Assembly (NCBI GenBank): GCA_902805475.1
Contig: CADCSX010000005.1
Location: forward strand, 1,375,501-1,439,500
DNA from: Entonaema liquescens
Lineage: Eukaryota; Ascomycota; Sordariomycetes; Xylariales; Xylariaceae
Length of the DNA: 64,000 bases
Direction: 5' to 3'
Position 1 is the stretch's first letter, and every line of letters begins with the position of its first letter. Made by a program: the position numbers and the translations under genes. Below are positions 36,798 through 47,820 of the stretch, piece after piece. Under the pieces are notes generated by a model. The model was given only the letters and a program-made list of their open reading frames with translations, searched no databases and was not told where the DNA came from.

Positions 36798-38212
36798 TTA
36801 TAAGGGAAGTTTTTCGTGCTTGTAACTTTTCTTTCCTTCACCTTCTCCATAAGCTGCTGTGACATGACCTTGGCCTCGGATTTTGTATTTGTAGATCATC
36901 AAGCCCTCCAGACCTACAGGGCCTCGGGAATGGATTTTATTTGTGCTGATACCAACTTCGGTCCCGAAACCGTACCTCATGCCGTCAGCAAAGCGGGTTG
37001 AGGCATTCCAGTACACGCCAGCCGCATCGACGCTCGACATAAACTGCTCTGCGAGTTCGGACGAGCTGGTTAATATTACGTCTGTATGCTTGGAACCGTG
37101 GGTGTTAATATGGGAGATCGCTTCATGGATGTCTGCAACTGCCTTGACTGCGAGCGTAAGGCTAAGAAACTCGGTATCGTAGTCGGCGCTTTGGGCATCC
37201 TCGATCTTTGTAGAGATATCAGAAGGAATCTTGCTAGAAAGCGCTGCCTTGGTCTTGTTATCGCAGCGTAAAACGACCCCTTTCGCAATCAGGGCCTCAG
37301 CTACTGTCGGGACGAGCGTGTCCAAAGCGGACTCCTGCACCAGTAAGGTTTCTAAGCTATTGCACGCAGCGGGATAACTGGTCTTGGAATCAACGATTAC
37401 GTCTGCTGCCATCTTCGGGTCCGCTGAATGCTCAAGAAAGATGGAGCATAAGCCGTCAGCATGACCGAGGACCGGGATCTTGGTGGATGATTTGATATAT
37501 CGGACCAATTCGTTAGAGCCCCGGGGTATTACAAGATCAATATATTGGTCCAGATCTAGCAGCTGAGGGATTACATCTCTTGTAGTAACTAGCTGGATAG
37601 CACCGTTGGGGACCTTGGTCTTGTCTAGAGCTGCAGATATGGCTTTGGAAATGGCAATGAAAGATTCTGTTGATTCTTTACCGCCTTTCAAGATAGCCGC
37701 ATTGCCTGATTTTACCGCAAGAGAGGCAATATTAGCAATAACCTCAGGACGGGCTTCGAAGATGATTAGCAAAACGCCAATAGGACAGGTAACTCTTGTT
37801 AACTCCAGTCCATCATCGAGCTTAGTCCTCAAGGTAATCTTGCCGACTGTAATACAATTAATTAGTCTTGCACACATTAAGTCCGACAGTACAACTCTAC
37901 TAATGACTCACCAGGGTCCTCAAGATCCCGAACGTCCAGTATCCCTTTCAGCATATCCTCCCATTTTCCTTTCTTGCCGAGGTCTAACCTCGATACCAGA
38001 CTTTGACTTAACTGGCCATGCTCTGCTGCCAAGCGTGCAGTTTGAAGATCATGAGCATTGGCTGCGAGGATGTCCTCCTTAGCAGCAGTTAAGCTGGCGT
38101 GAATGGCTGTTAAGGCATCATTTCTTGCAGATTCTGATAGTGTAGCGAGAATATGTGATGCTTCCTTGGCTGATTTGGCGGCTTCCGAAGGTGATGCGTT
38201 TGTAAGAGACAT
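36798..38212 (-). CDS. pro2: Gamma-glutamyl phosphate reductase
   Basis: Two exons on the minus strand, 38212-37912 and 37846-36798, with a 65-bp intron (GTGAGTC...TTACAG), give 449 residues, the usual length for fungal Pro2/ProA. It reduces gamma-glutamyl phosphate to glutamate semialdehyde with NADPH, the second step of proline synthesis, in the cytosol. It has the aldehyde-dehydrogenase-like fold. Motifs include GVLLIIFEARPEVIANIASL, LVIPRGSNELVRYI, VLGHADGLC and the catalytic Cys (about 262) in TSYPAACNSLETLLV. Near the C-terminus, AGVYWNASTRFADGMRYGFG and GISTNKIHSRGPVGLEGL are near-invariant in the family. No defects are seen. Confidence 0.97.
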
Positions 38213-39475
38213 TGTAACATATAGACGGGTAAGCCACCTTTGAGGGGATGTGGAATATGCCCTATATTGGAAGTATCATGAGCGTTGAGAAAACGATTTA
38301 AGTGGCTAATACCGGCTAAGGCTATCAACGGTTCGTCCACCGAAGAATCCACCTAACCCTATCAATTTAGGTACTTGAGGTACACAAGCACACACTAAAG
38401 ACAAGCCACAGCGGATCTCATCTTAAGCCTACATCAGGCTGTCCGATGTATACCTAACCCAAGACATTTGGGCTTATAACACTGGCTTCTATTCGTGCAA
38501 CTCTGCAACTCTACAACCATCTTCATCATCCAATGGGAACTACTACGCCAACATCTCGTAACATACCACGTTAACAAGAGTAAATATATATCTATATTCA
38601 GGTATATATATATATCCCTTCATCCTATTCGAGACTTGAATATAGTTAGTTTTCTTTAAATGTTGGTCCTTTTCCAGAGCTTGTGGGGTTTTCAGGGTGC
38701 GATAGCCGATGGGGTTCCATTTTCCGAATGAGCAATACCAATCGCGTGAGAGTCACCGTAAGCATCGGGTATATGCTGATGATGATGATGATGAGGCTTA
38801 ATTCAATACCCCATGGACAAGCAAAGCTCGGCCTAAGTTGTCTTTCGAAACTTTTCACAAATGCGGATAAGCATCAGGCCCATCTTGATGCTAACATGTA
38901 TTCGCAATGGTGTACCGAGGATTACAACCTTGTTGACCCAGACGATGGGGAATTTTCCCTCTTACCGGCTATGGCCTGGCGTATCGGAATCGATACCCGA
39001 ACGGAATCTCTGACCCATTTAGACCCTCAGTCATGATCTCGGTTTTGTCGGCATTTCGACTTCCAAATGCACTGTAATTCCCGTATTCTGCACATTTTCC
39101 CCACACAAAAATCAAAGCAGCAAATCATCCAGCAATGTTAACGGACAATCTCATTGCTAACCTCTTTTTTACTGACCCCCCTGGCAGTTTTATCTTTTTT
39201 CAATATTCATGTTATTTTGCCCATTTATTATCCTCGGCTCTCAATCTCTGGATAGACGGTTTCTAATATCATAGCTACCTACCTACCTTCAAATCCACAC
39301 GAGTGCCTACAATGGGTTAATGGAGAAGCCATCAGCACCAAGGACCCTCTAATATCTTAATGACTATTGCCCCTAGTCTTTATTCTACTCCACCGATATC
39401 GGTTATCAGCCATTGTTGATTTATCACAAGCACACCGCTGAGTATTGCTGCTTTGTCAAGCAGGAAAGGTTGAAT
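38213..39475. other. Divergent intergenic region, 1.3 kb
   Basis: Between the divergently transcribed pro2 and MFS transporter genes, so it holds both promoters. It contains an ATATATATAT stretch at about 38600-38613, an ATG microsatellite at 38777-38793 and a CTACCTACCTACC motif at about 39271. A 117-codon frame at 38683-39036 spans the microsatellite and has no domain. Confidence 0.5.
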
Positions 39476-41279
39476 ATGGCAATCGACCCGGAAAAGATGG
39501 ACGATAAGGCGGAAGATACTAAGGTATCAGGAGCACGCCTAGAGGATGAGGATGACGATGCTGCCGGGTCCATAACGACTACAAGCCGTGACGGGGACGA
39601 CGAATCCATAGACACCGTTCCTGATCAGATGTTAACTCCGAATGGCATACCGGTAGACGAAGAGGCTGCCGCTACCGTGCCAATGGAGCGAGTTAGGTCG
39701 CAAGCATCCTCTGCTCGATCCAAGCCATTGTCTGTAGTGCCAAGATTGAAACGACGAGGTTTCCTTGCGCAATTGACTTTGATCCCAGAGGTTGAACGAC
39801 CTTACGATTATCCAAACAAAGTTAAGTGGACGATAACGGTTTTTATAGCTTTGGCAGCGTGTGCAGCGCCAATGGGCTCTGCCATATTTTATCGTAAGCA
39901 TCCACATACCTTCCATTATAGTGTAACATGAATCCCTTTTAGTCAACGTGAACCAGAGGACTCATCTGATCATATTAGCTGCCCTTCCGGAAATGTCCAA
40001 GGATCTCGGTGCCTCGCCAACAGTCGTAAATTTGACAGTAGCGTTATACATGTTAGCAATGTCAATATTCCCGCTCTGGTGGAGTTCCTTCTCCGAGACC
40101 CTAGGCCGCCGTAATATCTATCTTTCGTCCTTCTTTTTAAACGTTGTCTTCTCGCTACTGAGTGGCTTAAGTGTCAACATTAGCATGCTGATTGTGTTTC
40201 GTATCCTATCGGGCGGAGCTGCCGCTTCGGTTCAAGCTGTTGGCGCCGGCACGATCGCCGATTGCTGGGAGCCTCGAGAGCGCGGCCGTGCTATGGGATA
40301 TTTCTATCTTGGGCCGCTTATGGGACCCCTATTGGCTCCAATCATAGGCGGCGCTCTTACAGAAGGTTTTGGTTGGAGAAGTACAGTATGGTTCCTAACT
40401 GTTTATGGAGCTGTTGTTTTCGTCCTTGTCCTGTTTTGCGTACCAGAGACCTTGGCAAAGCGTAAACCCGTGGCCACAACCGAAGTACCACATCAGGACG
40501 ACCTATCGCGCGTTTCTACTACGCGCTCCGTGCAAGTACATACTAAGCAGGCATTCGCGCAGTTGAAGAAGTGCTTCGTCGACCCGCTTGAGATAATTAT
40601 GTACCTGCGTTTTCCCGCCGTGGCAGTTACAGTATTTTATGCAGCGATCACCTTCGGGTCCCTGTACATACTTAACATATCACTTCAGTCGGCATTTTCG
40701 TCAGCTCCGTATGGTTACTCAGCTATCATCATAGGGCTTTTGTACCTGCCAAGCTCGTTAGGTTACTTTGCAGCGTCGCTGCTTGGCGGGCGATGGATCG
40801 ACCGGATCATGGTCCGAGCAGCGGAGAAGGCCCAAAGATACGACGCCAATGGGAAGCTCATATATCTACCCGAAGATCGCATGCGCGAGAACGCATGGAT
40901 CTCCGCCACACTGTATCCTGGGGCGCTGATTTGGTCCGGCTGGACATTGCAATACGGAATCCACTGGATGGCACCGTCTGTAGCCAACTTCTTTTTCGGT
41001 GTTGGCAGCATGCTTGTCTTCAGTGCTGCTACTACTATGCTTACCGAATTCATGCCGCGGAGAAGCAGTAGCGGTGTTGCTCTTAACAACTTCGTACGGA
41101 ACATATTCAGCTGCGTGGGTGGTATAGTCGGGCAACCTCTCGTAGATGCCATGGGCATTGGGTGGTTGATGACTATGGTGGGTTTGATCGCATGGCTGAG
41201 TGGTAATACCGCGATCTGGCTCCTCAGAAAGAATAGTCGGAAATGGAGGGAACAGATGGACAAGGCTCTAAGTAAATGA
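39476..41279 (+). CDS. MFS transporter, DHA1 drug:H+ antiporter type
   Basis: Two exons, 39476-39893 and 39979-41279, with an 85-bp intron that interrupts the first membrane helix, give 572 residues. A long acidic hydrophilic N-terminus (about 1-118) precedes twelve predicted membrane segments. Splicing yields GSAIFYPALPEMSKDLG, characteristic of the Qdr/Dtr group of DHA1. The intracellular loop between helices 2 and 3 is SETLGRRNIYL, and GTIADCWEPRERGRAMGYFY followed by LGPLMGPLLAPIIGGAL forms the helix 4-5 antiporter region. The central loop is long, as in Qdr proteins. It is likely an efflux pump in the plasma membrane; the substrate is unknown. The proton-coupled mechanism is by family. 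Confidence 0.92.
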
Positions 41280-41554
41280 GCCTAACAATTATCTTGGATT
41301 ATTTAACCAAGGCGGGCTTAGAAAGCCCGTCTATGACATAACGAGACGATGTTGACGTGAAGTTTTTGGAGTATGTAGATTGAGGTAGAGGTAGAGTATA
41401 TTCTAAGTCGTATAGCATCGTTCTTTTTCTTTTTCTCTCTTTTAACACAAAGGGCTGAGTGTTGGTAGGGCCCCTCGGATTTAATACCAGAATACCAATA
41501 TTAAATATAAACTTATTAATTCACTACCTCTCCAAAGGATATATGTCTCTGCCC

Positions 41555-43068
41555 TTACTTAGCTACTTCAGGACTCTCAGAGAATAGTCGACCCAGATTC
41601 TCCAAGCTAACATTGCCGCCGCTAAACACAATACCGACATCCCAACCGTCCTCTCCAGCCTCACGCTCGACCATGGCCCTGAAGTCCTCATTATACAGGG
41701 CGACGGCGAGAGGCACGGCGGAACTAGGCTCGATAACGACCTTGAGACGCTCGTAGGCGAGCCGTAGCGCACGGATAATCTCCACCTCGCTGACGCTGTA
41801 GAAGCCGGATACGAGACGACGCTCGTAGATGACGGACCAGGGGATACGGCCCAGAGGCGTGCGCAGGCCGTCGGCGACGGTTAGCGAAGATACGGCTTCT
41901 ACACGGGTGCCTGACTCGTAGCCCCGTTTCGCGTCGTCGGCGCCCTGGAACGAGGGCTCGGAGCCGAAGACCTTGATCCCGGTGCCTTCGCAGGAGAGGG
42001 CTACGCCGGAGAGCACTACCGAATGTCAGTGATAATTAGCCACGACCAATCGTTTATGAAGTAAAGAATAAATGCTGGTGTATATAGATGTAGCAAGCAC
42101 CCCCTAAGGTAATAAGACCAACCTAGGTGCTTCTGCAATAAAACCAATAAGAAAATAACCAAAAACAAGACCACTTACTACCGCCACCACCGCAAGGCGC
42201 AATAATAACATCAAGCCCCTTCTTCTTCCCGCTGCTCTTCTTTTCCGCACCTGCCTTCCCATGCTGCTCCTCGGCTATCAGAGCCTCAACCTGCTCCTGG
42301 AACTCGAGGCCCAGCGTGCCCTGGCCCAGGATGATATCCGGGTGGTCGTAGGGCGGCACGAGGCGCGCGCCCGTCTCCTCGACAACTTTCATGGTAACGG
42401 CCTCGCGCTCGACGCTCGTGCTGCCGCTGAACACCACGTGCGCCCCGTACCCCCGTGTCGCGGCGATCTTGGGCGGCGCCGAGATCGTCGGCATCACGAT
42501 GTGTGCGGGGATGCCGTTGGTGCGGGCCGCGAGGGACAGCGCTTGCGCGTGGTTCCCTAGTTTTAGAGCGTTAGTATTCAATGCTCAATATACCAAGTAT
42601 CGTAGCGTTGGATTCGAATAAGAATTTCCATCCCCCCAATATATCAGCCCATAAGGACACTTCTTATCAAGCAGAAACCCAAGCTTCCTGATGAACCAAC
42701 CCTACCCCCTACCAAAAACGAAAACAAAAACACAACAAGAAATCCCAAAAGAACAAACCAGAGCTATGCGTAACAACGCCCCTCTCCGCGCCTCCGCCCT
42801 CCAGCCACCCAGGCTCTTTCTTCAGCCTCTCGATGGCGTGGAAAGCGCCGCGCGCCTTGAACGCGCCGACCTTCTGGAAGTTCTCGCACTTGAACCAGAG
42901 CCTCAGCTTCGGTTTCGCCTTTCCCTCATCCGTGCCCGTCCCGGAAGCTAGCGCCGAGAGTGACGAGCTCGTGACCACCGGCGTCCGGTGTACGAACGGC
43001 TGAATGAGCTCCCGCGCCGCTGCGATCGATTCCCGCGTCAGGGGCGGCGACGTGGATGGGTCCGCCAT
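41555..43068 (-). CDS. Serine racemase/threonine-serine dehydratase-like PLP enzyme
   Basis: Three exons on the minus strand: 43068-42759, 42556-42179 and 42015-41555, giving 382 residues; introns are 202 and 163 bp, long for this window. PLP fold-type II enzyme. Catalytic Lys71 lies in ENFQKVGAFKARGA; the splice recreates SSGNHAQA; and the phosphate loop is PCGGGGMLSG. A Ser in IVFSGGNVSLENLG takes the place that binds the PLP ring nitrogen. It lacks the C-terminal ACT regulatory domains of biosynthetic threonine deaminase (Ilv1). It therefore fits the group of serine racemases, catabolic L-serine/threonine dehydratases and yeast Sry1 (3-hydroxyaspartate dehydratase). The middle domain contains a Lys-rich insertion (AGAEKKSSGKKKG) before the glycine loop. 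Exact activity cannot be told. Confidence 0.9.
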
Positions 43069-43728
43069 GATCGACTTTGAAATCCGTCTGCTCTACTCTA
43101 AGACCCACCAGGGACAGTTTGATAACTAAAATAGTAAAAGAGGAGGTATAAGAGACAAGCAGAAAAGTAAATGAACGAAAAGTCTTAACAAAGCGAGCTA
43201 TGTGAAGCAGGACCTAACTGTCGTAAACTTAACCAATCCTCCTCAGATACTCCCAAGTCAGAAGTCAGAGCTAATAGGATTATACTAAAAGTAGTAAGGA
43301 CTAAGTGAATATTTAAGGCTGGCCAAGCCGCGAGACTTCATCCAGTCAAAAATCTACGATTTGTTATTCGGGTCCGATAACGGAGAAGAAAACACTCGAG
43401 GATTCACAAGGGGTGAAAGCAACCCGATGACAACTGATTTCAAAAGCTTCATTGAAGATCCGACTAGGAACACTTTTTGGGAATATCCCCAGACCTTCGT
43501 AAGACGATGTTGGGGAATCCCGAATATATGTACAAAAGTTCTCCCTTTACCCCCGGGGAATATGCCATCACCTTTTAGTTTACCTTTCCGATACCTACTC
43601 CCAATTTTAACGCCAAATGCACTTATTTTTGGTTCTCGGGTCGGAGAGATCTATATGAATAAATTGATTAGCCATGAACAGAGTACCGCAAATTTCAGAC
43701 TCCTTGGAGCCCTAGGGAGGAGTGATTC
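43069..43728. other. Intergenic spacer, 0.66 kb
   Basis: Promoter of the dehydratase gene and the downstream region of ilv5. A plus-strand frame through 43361-43807 shows no domain and overlaps ilv5; taken as chance. Confidence 0.5.
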
Positions 43729-45101
43729 TTACCGCACAGCCTTGCCGGCCTTCCAAATCTCCAAGTTACGGATCTCTTCCATCTCAGCCTCAAACTTCTG
43801 CCTGTAGTCCTTCTGGCTGTTGTACTCGAGAGATCGCTTGGTCTCAGTACCATCCCTGACAGAGTCGTACAGCTGGTTGAAGACGGGCTTCAGAGCGCTC
43901 TTGAATCGGGGGGTCCAGTCAATGGCACCTCGTCGGGCGGTGGTGGAGCAAGCCTCGTACATCCAGTCCATGCCGTTGGCGCCAATCAGAGGATACAGAC
44001 TCTGGGTGGCCTCCTCAACGGTCTCGTTGAAGGCCTCGCTGGGGCTGTGGCCACGTTCTCGTAGAACCTCGTATTGGGCGAGGAACATACCGTGGATACC
44101 ACCCATCAAGCAACCACGCTCACCGTACAAGTCGGAGTACACCTCCTTCTCGAAGGTAGTCTTGTAAAGGTAGCCACTGCCAACAGCAACACCGAGGGCC
44201 TGAGCCTTCTCCTCGGCCTTACCAGTGACATCCTGGTAGACGGCGTAGGAGGAGTTGATACCACGGCCTTCACGGAAGAGCGATCGGACGGTTCGGCCAG
44301 AGCCCTTAGGGGCAACGAGGATGACGTCAATGTCCTTGGGAACATCAACCTTGGTGATGTCCTTGAAGACAGGGGAGAAACCGTGAGAGAAGTACAGAGT
44401 CTGCGAATTGTTAAATATTTGCTTCACAGAATAGATGACTCATATTAGCGTACCTTGCCCTTAGTGAGCTGGGGCTTGATGGCGGGCCACGTCTCGCTCT
44501 GGGCAGCATCACTGAGAAGGTTCATGACGATGGTACCCTTGGAGATGGCCTCGTCAACCTCAAAGAGGTTCTTGCCGGGAACCCAGCCATCCTGCTCAGC
44601 ATCCTTCCACGATTGGCCGTTCTTTCGGACACCAATGATGACGTTTAGGCCGTTGTCACGGAGGTTAAGACCCTGACCGTGACCTTGCGAACCATAGCCG
44701 ATGAGGGCGAGGGTATCGTTCTTGAAGTAGTCCTTTAAGTGATGTTAGTTGTTGTCTCTATTTTTGTTTTTGTTGTTTCAAGCTTGAGCACTTACCAAGA
44801 GCTTCTCCTTGGGCCAGTCGGCACGCTCTATAAAACGATATTAGCAAACATCGCCTAAACAATGTTCTTATATATATGGTTTAATCAACTTACCAAAAAC
44901 CTCCTCTGGGGTTCCAGCGAAGTCAATGGTCTTGACACCGCGAACCTGCTGCTGAACAGCACCAGCCAGAGCAGGACGAGCTCGGACAGTAGCCCTTGCG
45001 ATGTTGGATGCAGCAACGAAGGACCGTTGCTGGATAGCAGGCGAAGCCACTCGACGGGCCAATTGGCTACGAAGAGCCTTGGAAAACCCTCTGGAAGCCA
45101 T
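43729..45101 (-). CDS. ilv5: Ketol-acid reductoisomerase, mitochondrial
   Basis: Four exons on the minus strand: 45101-44894, 44827-44796 (only 32 nt), 44732-44454 and 44400-43729, giving 396 residues, normal for fungal Ilv5. It isomerises and reduces acetolactate and acetohydroxybutyrate with NADPH and Mg2+, the second step of valine, leucine and isoleucine synthesis, in the mitochondrial matrix. The N-terminus (MASRGFSKALRSQLARRVAS) is rich in Arg, Ser and Ala and lacks acids, a typical import presequence. The NADPH site ALIGYGSQGHGQGLNLRD is at about 89-106. The metal-binding region lies in the C-terminal helical domain (YSDLYGERGCLMGGIHGMFL, then ETVEEATQSLYPLI). All junctions are in frame. 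An exact Gcn4/CpcA-type heptamer TGACTCA lies in the third intron (44436-44442). Confidence 0.97.
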
Positions 45102-46036
45102 CGTGAAGAGTATGCTGAGTGGAGATTGAGGTTAGAAGAGGGTTTAAGGAAAAACTCAAGGGGTATTACGATGTCTATAAATGCGCTGTTGTTTTACAGA
45201 TCAAAGTTTTTTACCCACGTTTTTTCAATATTTTTATTTTTCCCAGGGTCTTGGGAGCTCCTGCAAAAAGAGCTTAAACTGCGACTTCGGCGCTGAGTCG
45301 AATCAATCCGCTGCCCGCAGCCAATGGTGGGGTTAATCGCCGGTCCGGTCTGGCCAGAGTGGGCCCTGGGGTGCAGTGGTCTCATCGTATAGGTACACCC
45401 GACATCCTAAAATAGCTGCTATATAGGTGCAGTTTTGAAGCACTCTTTAAGTACAGGTACTGTTATAATATATCGATATCCCCAAGGATCAAGCACGTAA
45501 GGGAAAATTGCAACGTCTTCAATAGGCGGTGACAATGGAATTGGAATGCCTATAAGAATATACTATACTTCCGCCGCCTAGGGTCCTATTTAGGAGTCAC
45601 TTAGAGCCAACAGGGTACCGGAGTATATTACGAATACCTAGAATAAGGATAGTAGTGGAAATTTCGTTATATTCATGTACTAGTATCTATCTGTCATGAT
45701 ACTGTCGTCGGTCATCCATGAAGGCATTGAGCCGGCCGTGAAGTAGTTCGAAGCCCCGGAATACCATCAACAAAGATGAGATGAACAGTGTCCCTGATGC
45801 CTTGAAGTAAATGCGGTCCCTTGTAAAACGCCTTGCTATGTCTCGTCCACAAAGCTAGTCTAGAGCTTCTTCCCTTCGTCTCATCTTATCCTCTTTCCTT
45901 CCTGCCTAGCCGATTTGCATAGGGGTTCTCTCATTGTGCCGGCTCGAGTATATGATGCGGCCCAATCGAGTTGAATAAAATAGCCCCTTATTCACATAAT
46001 GATCTGTCTTTTAAGTCCATGAGACCCCTGCCAGTT
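45102..46036. other. Intergenic spacer, 0.9 kb
   Basis: Promoter and leader of ilv5 (45102-45400) and 3' flank of ubc12. A TGAGTCG near-match to the Gcn4/CpcA site lies at about 45294. Nothing else is seen. Confidence 0.5.
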
Positions 46037-46733
46037 TTACCTAGTAGCCAGCACGCGGTCATATGTAACTCCACGTATCGAACCGCCGCCCATGGAAATG
46101 CGCACATTTCGTCGGAAGTTCTCTCGGCTTGAGCGTAGATCGTCTGCAGCTTCCTTGTTGAGAGGATCCGAGGCGTTCGGTTCGAGGAACAGGAACTGTA
46201 GACCGACAATGACGGCGTTCAGGTTGAGGACCGGTTTCCAGTCTTCGCGCAGGATGTTTAGGCACACCTTACCCTCGAGGTCGATGTTGGGGTGGTAAAT
46301 CTTCTGCTGGCAGCGCACTTTGGGAGGTTCATGCGGGTAGTTCGGGCCCATGGTGAATGTGAAGGTGAAGAGTCCGGTATGGTAGATGCCCTCGTCCGGT
46401 GTGATTTCGAGCACGAAGTTGAGGATATCATCGGGGTCGGGGAATATCGTCTTCATGGTTGATCCTAGGGACAATTCGGAGAGGTCTACCTCAAAGCGAA
46501 AACGAAGACAGTTAGTATACTAGAGTCAGATCAAGCCGTATAAATAATAAAATATTGCCATTTACCTTTTTGTACTCGTAGTTGAGCAGGGGTGACCTTC
46601 TTCTTCTTCCCAGCTGCGCCATCGGCATTTTCTGCTTTTTGCTGGGCAGATTTCTGTACATAAACAATTAGGTTATTTTATTTATTAAGATGCAATGACT
46701 CTTTCGACTTACCATAGACCATATTTTCAACAT
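46037..46733 (-). CDS. ubc12: NEDD8-conjugating enzyme Ubc12
   Basis: Three exons on the minus strand: 46733-46713 (seven codons), 46653-46566 and 46485-46037, giving 185 residues. The N-terminal tail MLKIWSM...KKKKVTPAQLRVQKDLSEL is the characteristic Ubc12 extension that docks on the NEDD8-activating enzyme. The UBC core follows (FPDPDDILNFVLEITPDEG, HPNIDLEGKVCLNILREDWK) with the active Cys at residue 111, the same position as in human UBC12. The protein transfers NEDD8 (Rub1) to cullins, activating SCF ligases; the F-box gene at 28 kb is a possible client system. The last intron ends in ...GAGGTAG; the second AG is required to keep frame. Confidence 0.95.
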
Positions 46734-47820
46734 CGTGGGCGTTGTAGAGCGGATGGACGCGGATTTGTCAGTATGAGATTTAGGCGGATACGAAGAGGCG
46801 GGAGACGCTTCGGAATAAGGATTGAAAATGTTTAAGACGCAGCGCGGGCAGTAACGTGCTGCGTCGGCTTTATGACGTTACCAAAATGAGAAAGAAAAAA
46901 AATGTTAGAAAGAGGAACAGAATTGGCGACTGCCGCTTTCGCGTGACAAGATAAGTAAGAATGGAAGGCTCAGGCATAAGTTTAGAAGCCTCGCGTTGCC
47001 ACGCTGGGCAGTCATGACCACTGGTAGCTTAGGTAATGTTTTTAAGTACCTAATATCCGTGTTATCGATTTAACGAGACGCGTCCCGCCATTCTGCCCCT
47101 CCTTCAAAATTCAATATCTTACATTCGGGTCATGGTTAACTCATCTAAGGTAATCATGTACAAACCCTTCAGCAAACAGTACAACTTTAGAAACATTTCA
47201 AAATTACAAACACGTTTTTCTTTCAGGAGATTGTATCCTTATTTCTTTCTAGCTAGAGATTAAGCTTATCCTCAGATAACATGCCAACAACCCCATTGAG
47301 CCAACTATTTTTTAAACCCCAGAATTGGTCCTGAGACCCAAGCCGATTGCTCATCTAAGGTTGCTTTCCTTGCCTTGGTAATAACACCGGGCTTCCCTAA
47401 CCACCCTCCAGTCCTGTTTGGTCCTTGTTCAGATCCTATCCTTAGGCATCTAACTCCTTCCTTTTTCCAACCCCATCAAATAGCCTGACAAAGCTGCCAA
47501 CAATTATTGTACAATAATACTCGACAGAAAGAAGGACTGCCAGCATAAACGACTATTTTCCGATATATAAGATGACAAATGATAAACAAGTTAAGAGAAG
47601 AAGAAAACGAGACAAGGAAAACCGGGTCGTACTCGTACACCGAGACATCGGCAATAACTACAAGAGCATAAGACGCTCAAAACTCCGAACTCCAACGGAA
47701 ACCAAATCATATAAGTAAAAATGATCCGGGTCTCCTTGCTTGCGAAATGTACGGTGTCACTTGTAGCAATGAAAATTGGGGTATATCCGCACATACAAGT
47801 ACTGGAAAGACAAGCGGCCG
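46734..47820. other. Intergenic spacer, 1.1 kb
   Basis: Leader and promoter of ubc12, then the downstream region of the Num1/ApsA gene. No coding signal. Confidence 0.5.

Noticed and set aside
38683..39036. 117-codon frame with a run of methionines
   Set aside because: The run comes from an ATG microsatellite; the rest has no recognisable pattern and lies in a divergent promoter region.
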